Below, piece after piece: positions 8,408 to 17,408 of a DNA stretch of 64,000 bases (position 1 is its first letter; every line of letters begins with the position of its first letter). This DNA is from Nocardia panacis. GTDB taxonomy: Bacteria > Actinomycetota > Actinomycetes > Mycobacteriales > Mycobacteriaceae. Below the pieces are notes generated by a model. It had not been told where the DNA came from, searched no databases, and saw only the letters and a program-made list of their open reading frames with translations. Made by a program: the position numbers and the translations under genes. The stretch covers positions 307,933 to 371,932 of the forward strand of contig NZ_QZFU01000055.1 in assembly GCF_003598715.1 (NCBI RefSeq), written 5' to 3'.

Positions 8408-8460
8408 GTATTCCCCTGCTCCTGTGTGCCCTATTTAGAAGGCTGCCCTACCCGCAGGAC

Positions 8461-9672
8461 TCAATGTCGCCGCTTCTGCCGCTTCCCGCTCGGCCGGGCG
8501 CCGGGACGCGGCGTCGCATCGGTGACCTTCGGGAACTTCATGGTGGGTTCGTCGAAATTGCGTCCGGTCGCGGCCTGCACCCTGGCATCGGCCGCCATCC
8601 GCGCCGCGACGCCCGCCGCGCCGGAGCGCCGCGACAGCACCTTCTCGGTGTGCCGGGCCACCGGACCCCACTTCTCCTTGATCGATACCAGCAGCGGCAC
8701 CGCGAAGAAGATCGAGGAGTACGCGCCGACGATCATGCCGACCAACTGGACCAGCGCCAGATCCTTGAGCGTGCCGACACCGAGCAGCCACACCGCGATG
8801 ACCAGCATGCCGACGATCGGCAGGATGCCGATGACGGTGGTATTGATCGAGCGCATCAGCGTCTGGTTGGCCGCCAGGTTGGCCTGCTCGGCGTAGGTGC
8901 GCTTGGCCAGATGCAGCACACCCCTGGTGTTCTCCTCGACCTTGTCGAAGACCACGACATTGTCGTAGAGCACATAGCCGAGGATGGTGAGCAGACCGAT
9001 CACCGCCGCGGGCGTCACCTCGAAGCCGACCAGCGAGTAGACGCCGGCCGTGACGACCATATTGAAGAACAGCGAGGCGATGGCCGCGATGGACATATCG
9101 CGCTCGAACCGGATCGCGATATAGATCATGGTCAGCACGATGAACACCGCGAGCGCGATGAGCGCCTTCTTGGTGATCTGGCCGCCCCAGGTCTCGCTGA
9201 TCTCGGCGACGCTGATCGCGTTGCGGCTCTGCTGTCCGCTGGAATCCTTCGGGTGGAAGGCGTCGAACAGCGAGTTCTGCAACTTCTCGGTCTGCGTCTG
9301 ATCCAGTGCGTCGGAACGGATCTGAACCGTCGCCGCCGCACCCGAGCCGACCTTCTGCACCGAGACCGGCGCGTGCCCGAGCGCATCCTTGTAAACCTGC
9401 TCGACCTGCGCGGTGCTCACACCGTCGGCGGCGGGCAGCCCGATGCGCGAACCGCCCGCGAAATCGATGCCGAGGGTGAACCCGCGCACCCCGATGCTCA
9501 CGATCGAGATGAGCAGGAACAGCCCGGTCAGCGCGTAGTAGAACCGCCGCTTGCCGACGATCTCGAAGCCGCCGGTGCCGGTGTATAGGCGTTCGAACAG
9601 ACCGTGTTTCGGCGCGGCGGCCTCATAGTCGAGTTCGTCCTGCGGTGCGGATTGGAGGGTGGAGTTGCTCAT
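8461..9672 (-). CDS. secF: protein translocase subunit SecF
   Basis: The 403-residue membrane protein is the SecF half of the SecDF complex, which uses proton motive force to help release and pull preproteins after SecYEG translocation. The first membrane segment is at about 45-65, followed by GIDFAGGSR, the periplasmic P1-type domain to about 175, and then five helices carrying VIGLLTILGYVLYDNVVVFDKV and the usual R-S-I-N-T motif. A basic C-terminal tail (350-403, rich in R and K) is cytoplasmic. Its start overlaps the secD stop by 4 bp, which indicates translational coupling. Confidence 0.96.
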   Translation of the reverse strand: MSNSTLQSAPQDELDYEAAAPKHGLFERLYTGTGGFEIVGKRRFYYALTGLFLLISIVSIGVRGFTLGIDFAGGSRIGLPAADGVSTAQVEQVYKDALGHAPVSVQKVGSGAAATVQIRSDALDQTQTEKLQNSLFDAFHPKDSSGQQSRNAISVAEISETWGGQITKKALIALAVFIVLTMIYIAIRFERDMSIAAIASLFFNMVVTAGVYSLVGFEVTPAAVIGLLTILGYVLYDNVVVFDKVEENTRGVLHLAKRTYAEQANLAANQTLMRSINTTVIGILPIVGMLVIAVWLLGVGTLKDLALVQLVGMIVGAYSSIFFAVPLLVSIKEKWGPVARHTEKVLSRRSGAAGVAARMAADARVQAATGRNFDEPTMKFPKVTDATPRPGARPSGKRQKRRH

Positions 9673-11372
9673 CGCGCCGTCTCCTTGACCGGAAGGCTCG
9701 CCTTGCGCTCGCGCGCGACCTGCTGGATCGCGCCGAGACCATTGACGGAGGGTTTGGCCCAGAACGGCGAACGCGAGGCCAGCATCATCAGCGGGGCCGT
9801 GACCAGGTAGAGCACGATCACATCGAGGACGGTGGTGATGCCGAGGGTGAAGGCGAAACCCTTCACCTGACCGGCGGCCAGCACGTACAGCACCACCGAG
9901 GCGATGAGGCTGACCGTCTTGCCCGAGAGGTTGGTGCGCTGGGCGCGCGCCCAGCCGCGCGGCACCGCCGAGCGGAAGCTGCGTCCCTCACGCATCTCGT
10001 CCTTGATGCGTTCGAAGAACACCACGAACGAGTCGGCCGTCAGACCGATACCGATGATCAGACCGGCGATACCCGCCAGGTCGAGGGTGAAGCCGATCCA
10101 CCGGCCGAGCAGCACGATCAGGCCGTACACCGCCACACCCGAGGCCACCAGGGAGAATCCGGCGAGGAAGCCGAGCATCCGGTAGTAGAGCAGGCAGTAC
10201 AGCAGCACCACCGCCAGGCCGATCGCACCCGCCAGCAGACCGGCGCGCAGCGAGGACAGGCCCAGGGTCGCCGAGACCGTCTCCGCCTCGGAGGTCTGGA
10301 ACGACAGCGGCAGCGAACCGTACTTCAGCGAGTTGGCCAGATCCTTGGCGCTGTCCTTGGTGAAATTGCCCGAGATGCGGCTGCGGCCGTCGGTCTGTAC
10401 GGCCTGCACGGTGGCCGCGGTGATCACCTTGGTATCCAGGGTGACCGCGATCTGCTTGTAGAGGTACTCCTTGGTGAGCGCGCTCCACTGGTCCGCGCCG
10501 GAGGACTTGAAGGTCAGATCCACCACGTTGCCCGCCGACATCTTGTCGAAACCCGAAGTGGCGTCGGCGATTTCCTCACCGCTGATGCGGGCCTTGTCCA
10601 GCAGGTAGACCGTGCCGTCCGAACCGCAGGTGACCAGCGGCAGATTCGGGTCGTCGCTGCCCGCGAGGGGATCGGACTTGGTGCAGTCGATCGCCTTGAT
10701 GGCGGCCAGCTGCTGATTCTGATCGGTGCTCTGGCGCAGCTTCTTCGCGTCGGCGATCTCCTGCTGGGCCTTCTGCTGCGGGGTCAGACCGCCACCAGGG
10801 GTGGTGGGCGCCTGCGCCGGATAGACGCGGTTCTGCGGCACCGGAGCCGGTTCGACGGCGGGCTCCGGCGCGGGCGCGGCGCCGGGAGCGGGCGCCTCGG
10901 GGGCGGGAGCGCCAGGGGCCGGAGCGCCGGGAGCGGGGGCGCCGGGAGCACCCGGAACCGGGGAGGCCGTTTCGGGCTCGGCGAGCGCGCCCTTCGGGAC
11001 GGCCTGCAGGACCGGGCGAATGAAGAGTTTCGCGGTCACGGCGAGGGTGCGGGCCTGCTGGCCGTCGTCGCCGGGCACCGTGATGACCAGGTTGTCGCCG
11101 TCGATGACGACCTCGGAGTTGGTCACACCGAGACCGTTGACGCGGCTCTCGATGATCGTCTGTGCCCGGCGCAGGCTGTCCTGGCTCGGCTTGCTGCCAT
11201 CGGGGGTGCGGGCGGTCAGGGTGACCCTGGTGCCGCCCTGCAGATCGATGCCGAGCTTCGGCGTCGGGGATTTATCGGCGGTGAAGAACACCAGCCCGTA
11301 GATCACGGCCAGCAGCGCGGCGTAGACGCCGAGCAACCGGAACGGATGCCCCGTTCCCTTGGAAGGTGGCAC
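9669..11372 (-). CDS. secD: protein translocase subunit SecD
   Basis: The 567-residue partner of SecF has helix 1 at about 10-30, then the GIDLQGGTRVTL motif, a long extracytoplasmic domain, and five C-terminal helices with LAGIAGLIIGIGLTADSFVVFFERIKDE. An Ala/Pro/Gly-rich insertion of about 35 residues (roughly 145-180) built of APGAP repeats lies in the extracytoplasmic part; such linkers vary among actinobacteria. The start is a GTG with AGGAG about nine bases upstream. Order yajC-secD-secF is the standard operon. Confidence 0.96.
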   Translation of the reverse strand: MPPSKGTGHPFRLLGVYAALLAVIYGLVFFTADKSPTPKLGIDLQGGTRVTLTARTPDGSKPSQDSLRRAQTIIESRVNGLGVTNSEVVIDGDNLVITVPGDDGQQARTLAVTAKLFIRPVLQAVPKGALAEPETASPVPGAPGAPAPGAPAPGAPAPEAPAPGAAPAPEPAVEPAPVPQNRVYPAQAPTTPGGGLTPQQKAQQEIADAKKLRQSTDQNQQLAAIKAIDCTKSDPLAGSDDPNLPLVTCGSDGTVYLLDKARISGEEIADATSGFDKMSAGNVVDLTFKSSGADQWSALTKEYLYKQIAVTLDTKVITAATVQAVQTDGRSRISGNFTKDSAKDLANSLKYGSLPLSFQTSEAETVSATLGLSSLRAGLLAGAIGLAVVLLYCLLYYRMLGFLAGFSLVASGVAVYGLIVLLGRWIGFTLDLAGIAGLIIGIGLTADSFVVFFERIKDEMREGRSFRSAVPRGWARAQRTNLSGKTVSLIASVVLYVLAAGQVKGFAFTLGITTVLDVIVLYLVTAPLMMLASRSPFWAKPSVNGLGAIQQVARERKASLPVKETAR

Positions 11373-11464
11373 AGTACGTATCTCCTAGGAGGGAGTCGAC
11401 GGTGGATCGGGCGAACGCACGCCAAAGCGCCGAATGCCACCTGGCATGCGGCGCGCGGGCGGCG

Positions 11465-11887
11465 TCAGTCCTTGGTCAGCCGGGTCTCGGCGGCGGTCTC
11501 CTTGGCGGGCGCCTGCGCCGCCTCGGCATCCCGCTCGGCGGCGGTGACAGCGGGCTCGGCGAGCGCCGCGACCGGCTCGGCGTCGACAGCGGTGGCCGCG
11601 GCGGGCTCGGCCGCCTCCTCGGTGGTCGCCGCCTCCTCGGTGCGCACCTCGAGGATGGCGTCACGCCGCCAAGTGGTCACGACATCCTCGGCGATCTCCA
11701 GGTCGACCGTGGCGTCGTCGATATCGACCACGGTGCCGAAGAGTCCGGAGGTGGTGGTGACCGTATCGCCGATTTTCAGGCTGTCCCGCATGGTGGCCAC
11801 CTTCTCGGCCTCCCGCTTCTGGCGGCGGACGCCGAGGAACATCGGCACGAGCAGGGCTACCAGCAGCAGCGGAAACAGGAGTTCCAT
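11465..11887 (-). CDS. yajC: preprotein translocase accessory subunit YajC
   Basis: This 140-residue, single-span membrane protein associates with SecDF. One N-terminal helix (residues 2-20) is followed by RRQKREAEK and the conserved core MRDSLKIGDTVTTTSGLFGTVVDIDD, then VATLE-type strands ending at about 90. The last 50 residues form an Ala/Glu-rich, low-complexity tail that is longer than in E. coli YajC but common in actinobacteria. It is the first gene of the yajC-secD-secF-lipoprotein-apt operon. Confidence 0.93.
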   Translation of the reverse strand: MELLFPLLLVALLVPMFLGVRRQKREAEKVATMRDSLKIGDTVTTTSGLFGTVVDIDDATVDLEIAEDVVTTWRRDAILEVRTEEAATTEEAAEPAAATAVDAEPVAALAEPAVTAAERDAEAAQAPAKETAAETRLTKD

Positions 11888-11956
11888 CGTCGAAGTCAGT
11901 CCCTAGTCTGTGGGTCGGATCGGACAGGTACCCGCACAGCATACGCGCAGGCACCC

Positions 11957-11988
11957 GCCGTACCTCCGCTATGTCGCGGAGGTACGGC
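11957..11988. terminator. strong hairpin terminator after the monooxygenase gene
   Basis: Perfect 13-bp arms GCCGTACCTCCGC (11957-11969) and GCGGAGGTACGGC (11976-11988) enclose a 6-nt loop. It lies between the end of the monooxygenase gene and the yajC start, so it probably ends the former's transcript. No U-run follows, as is common in this group. Confidence 0.7.
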
Positions 11989-12023
11989 TGGGCCGGGACT
12001 GTCCAACATACGGCCTACGAGGC

Positions 12024-12104
12024 TGTATCGACATAGGGCCGCTAGGAGGCCGTGTGACATGGGGGCCGCTACGCGGCTGTGTGACGTGGGGGCCGCTACG
12101 AGGC
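12024..12104. repeat. three 27-bp tandem copies overlapping the monooxygenase stop codon
   Basis: Three imperfect 27-bp units sharing the core GGGGCCGCTACG lie at 12024-12050, 12051-12077 and 12078-12104, and a partial copy precedes them at about 12007. On the minus strand each unit carries an in-frame TAG, the first being the monooxygenase stop at 12096-12098. The array looks like a duplicated gene end. Confidence 0.65.
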
Positions 12105-13586
12105 CGTGCCGTAGACATAGTCGTCCAGCGGGAAGGCGACGGCCTCGCGGTGCGCGTTGACGGTGCTGGTCGGGCGCAGCAGCGCGGCCTCGCCGTGCTG
12201 ATTGAAGTAGTAGCTGCGGGCGGTGGCGCAATCGCCGCCGTAGAACACCGAGGAGCCGAGCTTGTCGGTGACCCGGTTCAGGAACGAGGTGTTGGCCGCC
12301 GCGCTGACCTCGAAAGTGGTTTCGCCCCTGCGGAACAGCTCGCGGAACAGCCTGCCCATATGCTTCATCTGCGCCTCGATGGTGGTGAAGTAGGACAGTC
12401 CGCTGTAGGAGTACGGGCTGTTGAGGCTCAACAGATTCGGGAATTTGGGGACGGTGATGCCCTCGTACGCCTGGAATCGGTTCTCGCGCCACCACTTGCC
12501 GAGATTCACCCCGTCGCGGCCGATGATCTCGATGGCCGGGAAGTTCACATCCCAGAGGTTGAAGCCGGTGGCCAGGATGAGGGTGTCGATCTCGGTCTTG
12601 TGACCGTCGGCGGTGCGGATGCCGTCGGCCTCGATCCGCTCGATGGAGTTGGTCTCCAAACGCACATGCGGCTCGTTGAAGGCGCGGAAGTAGTGGTTGG
12701 AGAAGGTGGGGCGCTTGCAGCCGAAGTCGTAGTGCGGGGTGAGCCTGCGGCGGGTGTCCCGATCGCGCACTTGGGCGCGCAGATGCGCCTTGGCCAGCGC
12801 GCCCGCACCCTTGTTCAGCAATTTGGCCTGCTTGAAATGCAGGACGCCGACGATCATCAGCGTCTCGAGCAGGCCGGTATTGACCAGGCGGGCCGCCTGC
12901 TGGGTGACGGGCATCTTGGCGAACAGTTGCCGCACGGCGGGCGGGATCGGAGCGTCGATCTTGGGCACCACCCAGATCGGGGTGCGCTGGAAGACGGTGA
13001 GCGCCGCGGCCTTCTTGGCCACCTCGGGCACCAACTGCACCGCCGTCGCGCCGGTGCCGATGATGGCGGCGCGGCGGCCCGTGAGGTCGAAATCGTCCTC
13101 CCACGCGGTGGTGTGGATGATCTTGCCCGCGAAATCCTCGATACCGGGGAAGGGCGGCGTGTAGGGCTGGGACAGGAATCCGGTGGCGGTGAGCAGGTAG
13201 CGGCCGGTGATGGTCTCGCCGTCGGCCAGGGAGACGACCCAGTGCTGGTGCGCGGCATCCCAGCGGGCACCGTCGACGACCGTGTCGAAGCGCATCCGGC
13301 GGCGCAGATCGTATTTGTCGGCGATGTGCTCGGCGTACTTCTTGAGCTCCGCGCCCGGCGCGAACAACCGCGACCAGTGGGGGTTGGGCGCGAAGGAATA
13401 GGAATAGATGACCGAGGCGATATCGACCGCCAGGCCCGGATAGTGATTGACGTGCCAGGTACCGCCGAGATCGCTCTCGCGCTCCAGGATCACGAAATCG
13501 CGCAGGCCGACCCGGTCCAGCTCGATGGCCGCACCCATCCCGCCGAATCCCGCACCGACCACGACCGCGTCGAACTGAGGCGCCAC
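12096..13586 (-). CDS. FAD-dependent Baeyer-Villiger-type monooxygenase
   Basis: The 496-residue flavoprotein has two Rossmann motifs, GAGFGG at 13-18 for FAD and GTGATA near residue 170 for NADPH. Between them lies the Baeyer-Villiger fingerprint FxGxxxHxxxW (FAGKIIHTTAW, about 150-160) followed by acidic residues. EthA-like enzymes of this class insert oxygen next to ketones or oxidise sulfur. The C-terminal part with SYFTTIEAQMKHM is typical of actinobacterial members. It is transcribed away from a TetR gene, and a 20-bp palindrome lies between the two starts. That arrangement parallels EthA/EthR, but the substrate here is unknown. Confidence 0.9.
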   Translation of the reverse strand: MAPQFDAVVVGAGFGGMGAAIELDRVGLRDFVILERESDLGGTWHVNHYPGLAVDIASVIYSYSFAPNPHWSRLFAPGAELKKYAEHIADKYDLRRRMRFDTVVDGARWDAAHQHWVVSLADGETITGRYLLTATGFLSQPYTPPFPGIEDFAGKIIHTTAWEDDFDLTGRRAAIIGTGATAVQLVPEVAKKAAALTVFQRTPIWVVPKIDAPIPPAVRQLFAKMPVTQQAARLVNTGLLETLMIVGVLHFKQAKLLNKGAGALAKAHLRAQVRDRDTRRRLTPHYDFGCKRPTFSNHYFRAFNEPHVRLETNSIERIEADGIRTADGHKTEIDTLILATGFNLWDVNFPAIEIIGRDGVNLGKWWRENRFQAYEGITVPKFPNLLSLNSPYSYSGLSYFTTIEAQMKHMGRLFRELFRRGETTFEVSAAANTSFLNRVTDKLGSSVFYGGDCATARSYYFNQHGEAALLRPTSTVNAHREAVAFPLDDYVYGTAS

Positions 13587-13637
13587 GTCGAACCTCCCGC
13601 ATTTCAGAAGCTTGGTGAATAACTGTGTCCCAAAAAG

Positions 13638-13657
13638 CGGAATGACACATCATTCCG
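13638..13657. promoter_or_regulatory. 20-bp palindrome, candidate TetR operator
   Basis: Perfect 8-bp arms CGGAATGA and TCATTCCG with a 4-bp spacer sit in the 97-bp divergent region between the monooxygenase and the TetR gene. Size and position fit a TetR-family operator controlling both directions. Confidence 0.7.
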
Positions 13658-13683
13658 TTTATGACGACTGTATCATCGGCCAG

Positions 13684-14331
13684 GTGACGAAGCCATCGAC
13701 CGGAACCCCCCGCAACGCCGGTTCGGCCATGCAGCGGCGCAAGGCCGAACTGCGCCGCGACATCATCGACACCGCCTTCGCCTGCTTCGCCGAGAAGGGC
13801 TACCACGCCACCGGCATCGCCGATATCGCCGGACGACTCGGCATCGGCCACGGCACCTTCTACCGCTACTTCACCAATAAGCGCGACATCATCGACCACG
13901 TCATCGACGACCTGTCGACCCGCATCATCGAGGCGCTGGGCACCGAGAACGCCCCCGACGCGGCCACCACGCTCGACGAGTACCGCGCCCAGATCGACCG
14001 CATCGGCGCGGCGCTGACCCGCATCCTGGTCGAGGACCGCAGGGTCGCGCAGTTGCTGCTGTTCCACGCCACCGGAATCGATGACGAACTCACCGCCCGC
14101 CTCTACGGCCTACTCGACACCGCAGACGCCCTCACCGCGGGCTACCTGGACCACGGTGTCGAACTCGGCTATCTGCGCACCGATCTCGATACCGCCAACA
14201 CCGCGCGCGCCGTCACCGGCATGCTGCTGGCCGCGATCCTGCACGGACTGCGCCGCCCCGAAGAGTCCGAGATCACCGCTTTGAACCAGGCCATCCGCCG
14301 CTTGCTCATCGATGGCGTCCGACGCGACTGA
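13684..14331 (+). CDS. TetR family transcriptional regulator
   Basis: The 215-residue protein has an N-terminal TetR DNA-binding domain (about 20-65): RRDIIDTAFACFAEKGYHATGIADIAGRLGIGHGTFYRYFTNK, here cut by eye into helix 1, the HTH and the FYRYF signature. The remainder is an all-helical ligand-binding domain. I chose the GTG at 13684, because the longer frame would include the palindrome at 13638-13657 in the coding sequence. It is divergent from the monooxygenase and probably its repressor. Confidence 0.88.
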   Translation: MTKPSTGTPRNAGSAMQRRKAELRRDIIDTAFACFAEKGYHATGIADIAGRLGIGHGTFYRYFTNKRDIIDHVIDDLSTRIIEALGTENAPDAATTLDEYRAQIDRIGAALTRILVEDRRVAQLLLFHATGIDDELTARLYGLLDTADALTAGYLDHGVELGYLRTDLDTANTARAVTGMLLAAILHGLRRPEESEITALNQAIRRLLIDGVRRD

Positions 14332-14431
14332 GACCGCGCGTGCGTCGGGAATTCCGCTCCGGTGGCGAATAATTCGCGAACACCGCGCGTATGGTGAACG
14401 CAGTCCGAAGAGGTGCAGCTAGGGGACGCGC

Positions 14432-15061
14432 ATGTTCACGAGAGACCAGCGGGTGGCCGATACCCGCATCACCGGAGCGAGGATGACGGCCGGGGAGGTG
14501 AGCCGGACCCGCTTCGCCGCGCCCGTTGCCGAACAGCGCGCCTACCGCGCGCAGGAAGTGGACGCCTTCCTCGCGGCGGTCTCGGCCGCGCTGGACGGAC
14601 GCGGCGCGCTGACCGCCGACGATATCCGCCACATCGTCTTCGACGCGCCCCGCCTCGGTGAGCGCGGCTACCAGGCCGAACAGGTCGACGAATTCCTGGA
14701 CCGGGTGCGGGCGGAATTGGAGTCGCGCCGGCGCGGTGCGCGCCCGGTGCCCGCGGCGGGCGGTCCGGCGCTGCTCACGCCCGAGGATCTGCACCACATG
14801 CGATTCAGCTTGTCGCCGGTCGGATTTCGCGGCTATCACCAGGAGGAGGTGGACGCCTTCCTCGATCTGGTGGCCGCCACCCTCGCCCACGGCGGGCCGG
14901 GCAGTCTCACCGTCGAGGATGTGCGCTCGGTGCGATTCACCGAGGCCAGGCTCGCCACCAAGGGCTATCAGCGCGACGAGGTGGACGCCTTCCTCGATCT
15001 GGTGATCGCGGCGCTGCGGCGCGCCGAACCGCAGCCGCACCGCTGGTCGCGCCACGAATAG
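14432..15061 (+). CDS. protein of four DivIVA-type repeats
   Basis: The 209-residue protein consists almost entirely of four copies of the DivIVA N-terminal domain motif, near residues 25-60, 67-103, 115-155 and 158-200. Each reads roughly F-x10-GY-x3-EVDAFLD followed by a short helix. Classic DivIVA/Wag31 has one such membrane-curvature-sensing motif followed by a long coiled coil; here the coiled coil is absent. A good AGGGGA ribosome binding site precedes the ATG. It converges with ruvB. A polar or septal localisation role is possible from the family but not shown. Confidence 0.82.
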   Translation: MFTRDQRVADTRITGARMTAGEVSRTRFAAPVAEQRAYRAQEVDAFLAAVSAALDGRGALTADDIRHIVFDAPRLGERGYQAEQVDEFLDRVRAELESRRRGARPVPAAGGPALLTPEDLHHMRFSLSPVGFRGYHQEEVDAFLDLVAATLAHGGPGSLTVEDVRSVRFTEARLATKGYQRDEVDAFLDLVIAALRRAEPQPHRWSRHE

Positions 15062-15083
15062 CGGCGCGGCGCAGGGCTATTCG
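15055..15083. terminator. convergent terminator hairpin
   Basis: Arms CGAATAGC (15055-15062) and GCTATTCG (15076-15083) pair across the gap between the DivIVA-repeat gene and ruvB, with a GC-rich 13-nt loop. The stop codons of both genes fall inside the arms. Confidence 0.5.
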
Positions 15084-16159
15084 CCGAATAGATCCAGGCT
15101 GGGCTGACTTTCGCGCCCGCGGACCTCGATGGAGCCGAACATCAGATCCGGCGGGGGCGTCAGACCCAGATGCTCCCAGGCGGCGGCCGTGGCCACTCGA
15201 CCGCGCGGGGTACGCGCCACCAGTCCGGCCCGTACCAGGAACGGCTCGCACACCTCCTCCACCGTCGCGGCCTCCTCGCCCACCGCGACGGCCAGCGTCG
15301 AAACACCCACCGGCCCACCGCCGAAGCCACGCACCAGCGCGCCGAGCACGGCGCGGTCCAGGCGGTCCAGGCCGAGCACGTCCACGTCATAGACCTCCAG
15401 CGCGGCCCGCACCACGGGACGGGTGACCCGACCGTCGGCGCGCACCTCGGCGTAGTCGCGGACCCGACGCAGCAGCCGATTCGCGATACGGGGCGTCCCG
15501 CGCGAGCGTCCCGCGATCTCGGCCGCGGCCTCGGGCTCGATCTCGATGCCGAGGATGTTCGCCGAGCGCAGCAGGATCTGCAGCAGCTCGCCGGGTTCGT
15601 AGAAGTCCATATGTCCGGTGAAGCCGAACCGGTCGCGCAGCGGACCCGTGAGCGCACCCGAGCGGGTGGTGGCCCCGACCAGGGTGAACGGCGCGATGTC
15701 CAAGGGGATCGACGTCGCGCCCGGCCCCTTGCCGACCACCACGTCCACCCGGAAATCCTCCATGGCCAGGTAGAGCATCTCCTCGGCCGGGCGGGCGATG
15801 CGGTGGATCTCGTCGATGAACAGCACATCGCCCTCGACGAGATTGCTCAGCATGGCCGCCAGGTCGCCCGCGCGCTCCAGCGCGGGACCGGAGGTAATGC
15901 GCAGCGCCGTACCGAGTTCCGCCGCGACGATCATGGCCATACTCGTCTTGCCGAGACCGGGCGGACCCGACAGCAGCACATGATCCGGGGTCGCCCCGCG
16001 ACCCTTCGCACCGCGCAGCACCAGCGAGAGCTGTTCGCGGACACGGGGTTGACCGATGAAGTCGTCCAGCGATTTCGGGCGCAGACTGGCCTCGATCTCG
16101 CCGTCGGAGCGCAGATAGCTCGCGGTGACCGGGGAGTCGTCCTGATCCTCGTACTCCAT
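15077..16159 (-). CDS. ruvB: Holliday junction branch migration ATPase RuvB
   Basis: This 360-residue AAA+ motor forms hexamers that drive branch migration with RuvA. Walker A GPPGLGKTS is at about 65-73, Walker B DEIHR at about 114-118, sensor 1 VGATTRSG and sensor 2 GTPRIANRLLRRVRDYA follow, and a C-terminal winged helix (about 270-345) completes the family layout. The length is normal. It is the last gene of ruvC-ruvA-ruvB, 6 bp after ruvA. Confidence 0.97.
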   Translation of the reverse strand: MEYEDQDDSPVTASYLRSDGEIEASLRPKSLDDFIGQPRVREQLSLVLRGAKGRGATPDHVLLSGPPGLGKTSMAMIVAAELGTALRITSGPALERAGDLAAMLSNLVEGDVLFIDEIHRIARPAEEMLYLAMEDFRVDVVVGKGPGATSIPLDIAPFTLVGATTRSGALTGPLRDRFGFTGHMDFYEPGELLQILLRSANILGIEIEPEAAAEIAGRSRGTPRIANRLLRRVRDYAEVRADGRVTRPVVRAALEVYDVDVLGLDRLDRAVLGALVRGFGGGPVGVSTLAVAVGEEAATVEEVCEPFLVRAGLVARTPRGRVATAAAWEHLGLTPPPDLMFGSIEVRGRESQPSLDLFGE

Positions 16160-16165
16160 GGCGCG

Positions 16166-16765
16166 CTACCGATTCTTGCCGAGCAGACCCAGCGCGGCGC
16201 GCAGCGCGGCCGAGGTATCGGCCGCCGGACGCTCGGCCAGCACCGCGTCCACCGCCGGTTCGGCCTGCTTGAGCGGGAAACCCAGACCGGTGAGCGCCTC
16301 GATGACCTGCTCGCGCACCGGTGTGACGGCGACCGCCGAACCGGGCGGACCCGCCTGCACCGGAACGAGATTCACCTTGTCGCGCAGTTCGACCACCATG
16401 CGCTCGGCCCCGCGCTTGCCGATACCGGGCACCCTGGTGAGCGCGGCGACATTGCTCTCGGCCAGCGCCTTGCGCAGCGCCTCGGGCTCCAGCACCGCGA
16501 GCACCGCCATGGCCAAACGGGGGCCGACGCCGGAGACGGTCTGCAGGAGGCCGAACAGGTCGCGGGCCTCGGTGTCGGCGAAACCGTAGAGGGTCATCGA
16601 ATCCTCGCGCACGATCATCGCCGTGTAGAGCCGGGCCTCGGCCCCCGTGGCGAGGCCCGCCAGCGTGGCCGGGGTCGCGTTGAGTCGATAACCGACGCCC
16701 GCGGCCTCGAGCACTGCGTGATCGAGCGCGATCTCGAGCACCTCACCGCGTACCGACGCGATCAC
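16166..16765 (-). CDS. ruvA: Holliday junction DNA-binding protein RuvA
   Basis: This 199-residue junction-binding subunit has an N-terminal OB fold (1-65, IASVRGEVLEIALDHAVLEA), two helix-hairpin-helix motifs (VSGVGPRLAMAVL and VPGIGKRGAERMVVEL) and the C-terminal RuvB-contacting domain (about 145-195). The GTG start overlaps the ruvC stop (GTGA), which implies translational coupling and decides the start. Confidence 0.96.
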   Translation of the reverse strand: MIASVRGEVLEIALDHAVLEAAGVGYRLNATPATLAGLATGAEARLYTAMIVREDSMTLYGFADTEARDLFGLLQTVSGVGPRLAMAVLAVLEPEALRKALAESNVAALTRVPGIGKRGAERMVVELRDKVNLVPVQAGPPGSAVAVTPVREQVIEALTGLGFPLKQAEPAVDAVLAERPAADTSAALRAALGLLGKNR

Positions 16766-17331
16766 CCCTGCACCGCCTTTCGTTGTTGGGCCAGTCGTTC
16801 GGTGTAGCGCCGCCGGGCCGCGGCGGCCTGCGCCTCGGCTTTGGCCATGCGATCCAGCAGCGGCGCCCGCCAACAATGACAGATCGCCAGCGCCAAGGCA
16901 TCCGCCGCATCGGCGGGTTTCGGCGCGACCCGCAAGCCGAGTATCCGGGTCACCATGGCCGTCACCTGCGCTTTGTCGGCGGTGCCGCTACCGGTGACGG
17001 CCGCCTTCACCTCGCTGGGTGTGTGGAAGGCGACCGGGATGTCGCGACGCGCCGCCGCCAGCGCGATGACACCGCCCGCCTGCGCGGTGCCCATGGCGGT
17101 GCGCACATTGTGCTGGGCGAAGACCCGCTCGATGGCGACCGCGTCGGGACGGTGGGTATCCATCCAGTGCTCGGCCGCGTCGGCCACGAGCATGAGCCGC
17201 CGGGCCAGGTCCAGGTCCACCGGGGTGCGCACCACATCGACATCCAGGGCCGTCACCTTTCGGCCGAGACCTCCGTCGACCATGCTGAGCCCGCACCGGG
17301 TGAGCCCCGGATCGACGCCCATCACCCGCAC
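16762..17331 (-). CDS. ruvC: crossover junction endodeoxyribonuclease RuvC
   Basis: This 189-residue resolvase nicks Holliday junctions. Catalytic acidic residues are visible in GVDPG (D7), AIERVF (E near 67) and the DAADALALAICH segment near 140. The GTG at 17331 has a GAGAGGGGA ribosome binding site about seven bases upstream; the frame extends further but without support. The extra basic tail after about 170 is common in actinobacterial RuvC. Confidence 0.96.
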   Translation of the reverse strand: MRVMGVDPGLTRCGLSMVDGGLGRKVTALDVDVVRTPVDLDLARRLMLVADAAEHWMDTHRPDAVAIERVFAQHNVRTAMGTAQAGGVIALAAARRDIPVAFHTPSEVKAAVTGSGTADKAQVTAMVTRILGLRVAPKPADAADALALAICHCWRAPLLDRMAKAEAQAAAARRRYTERLAQQRKAVQG

Positions 17332-17408
17332 GACATCCCCTCTCGGACACGAACAACTGTTCGAGAGTCTAACGGAGGGTGTGTGTTCCCCACCCCAGCG
17401 ACACGGCC

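Noticed and set aside
7628..8896. Long open frames antisense to the lipoprotein, secD, thrS and SulP genes
   Set aside because: They mirror the third-position GC bias of the real genes, have low-complexity Arg/Gly/His-rich translations and match no family.
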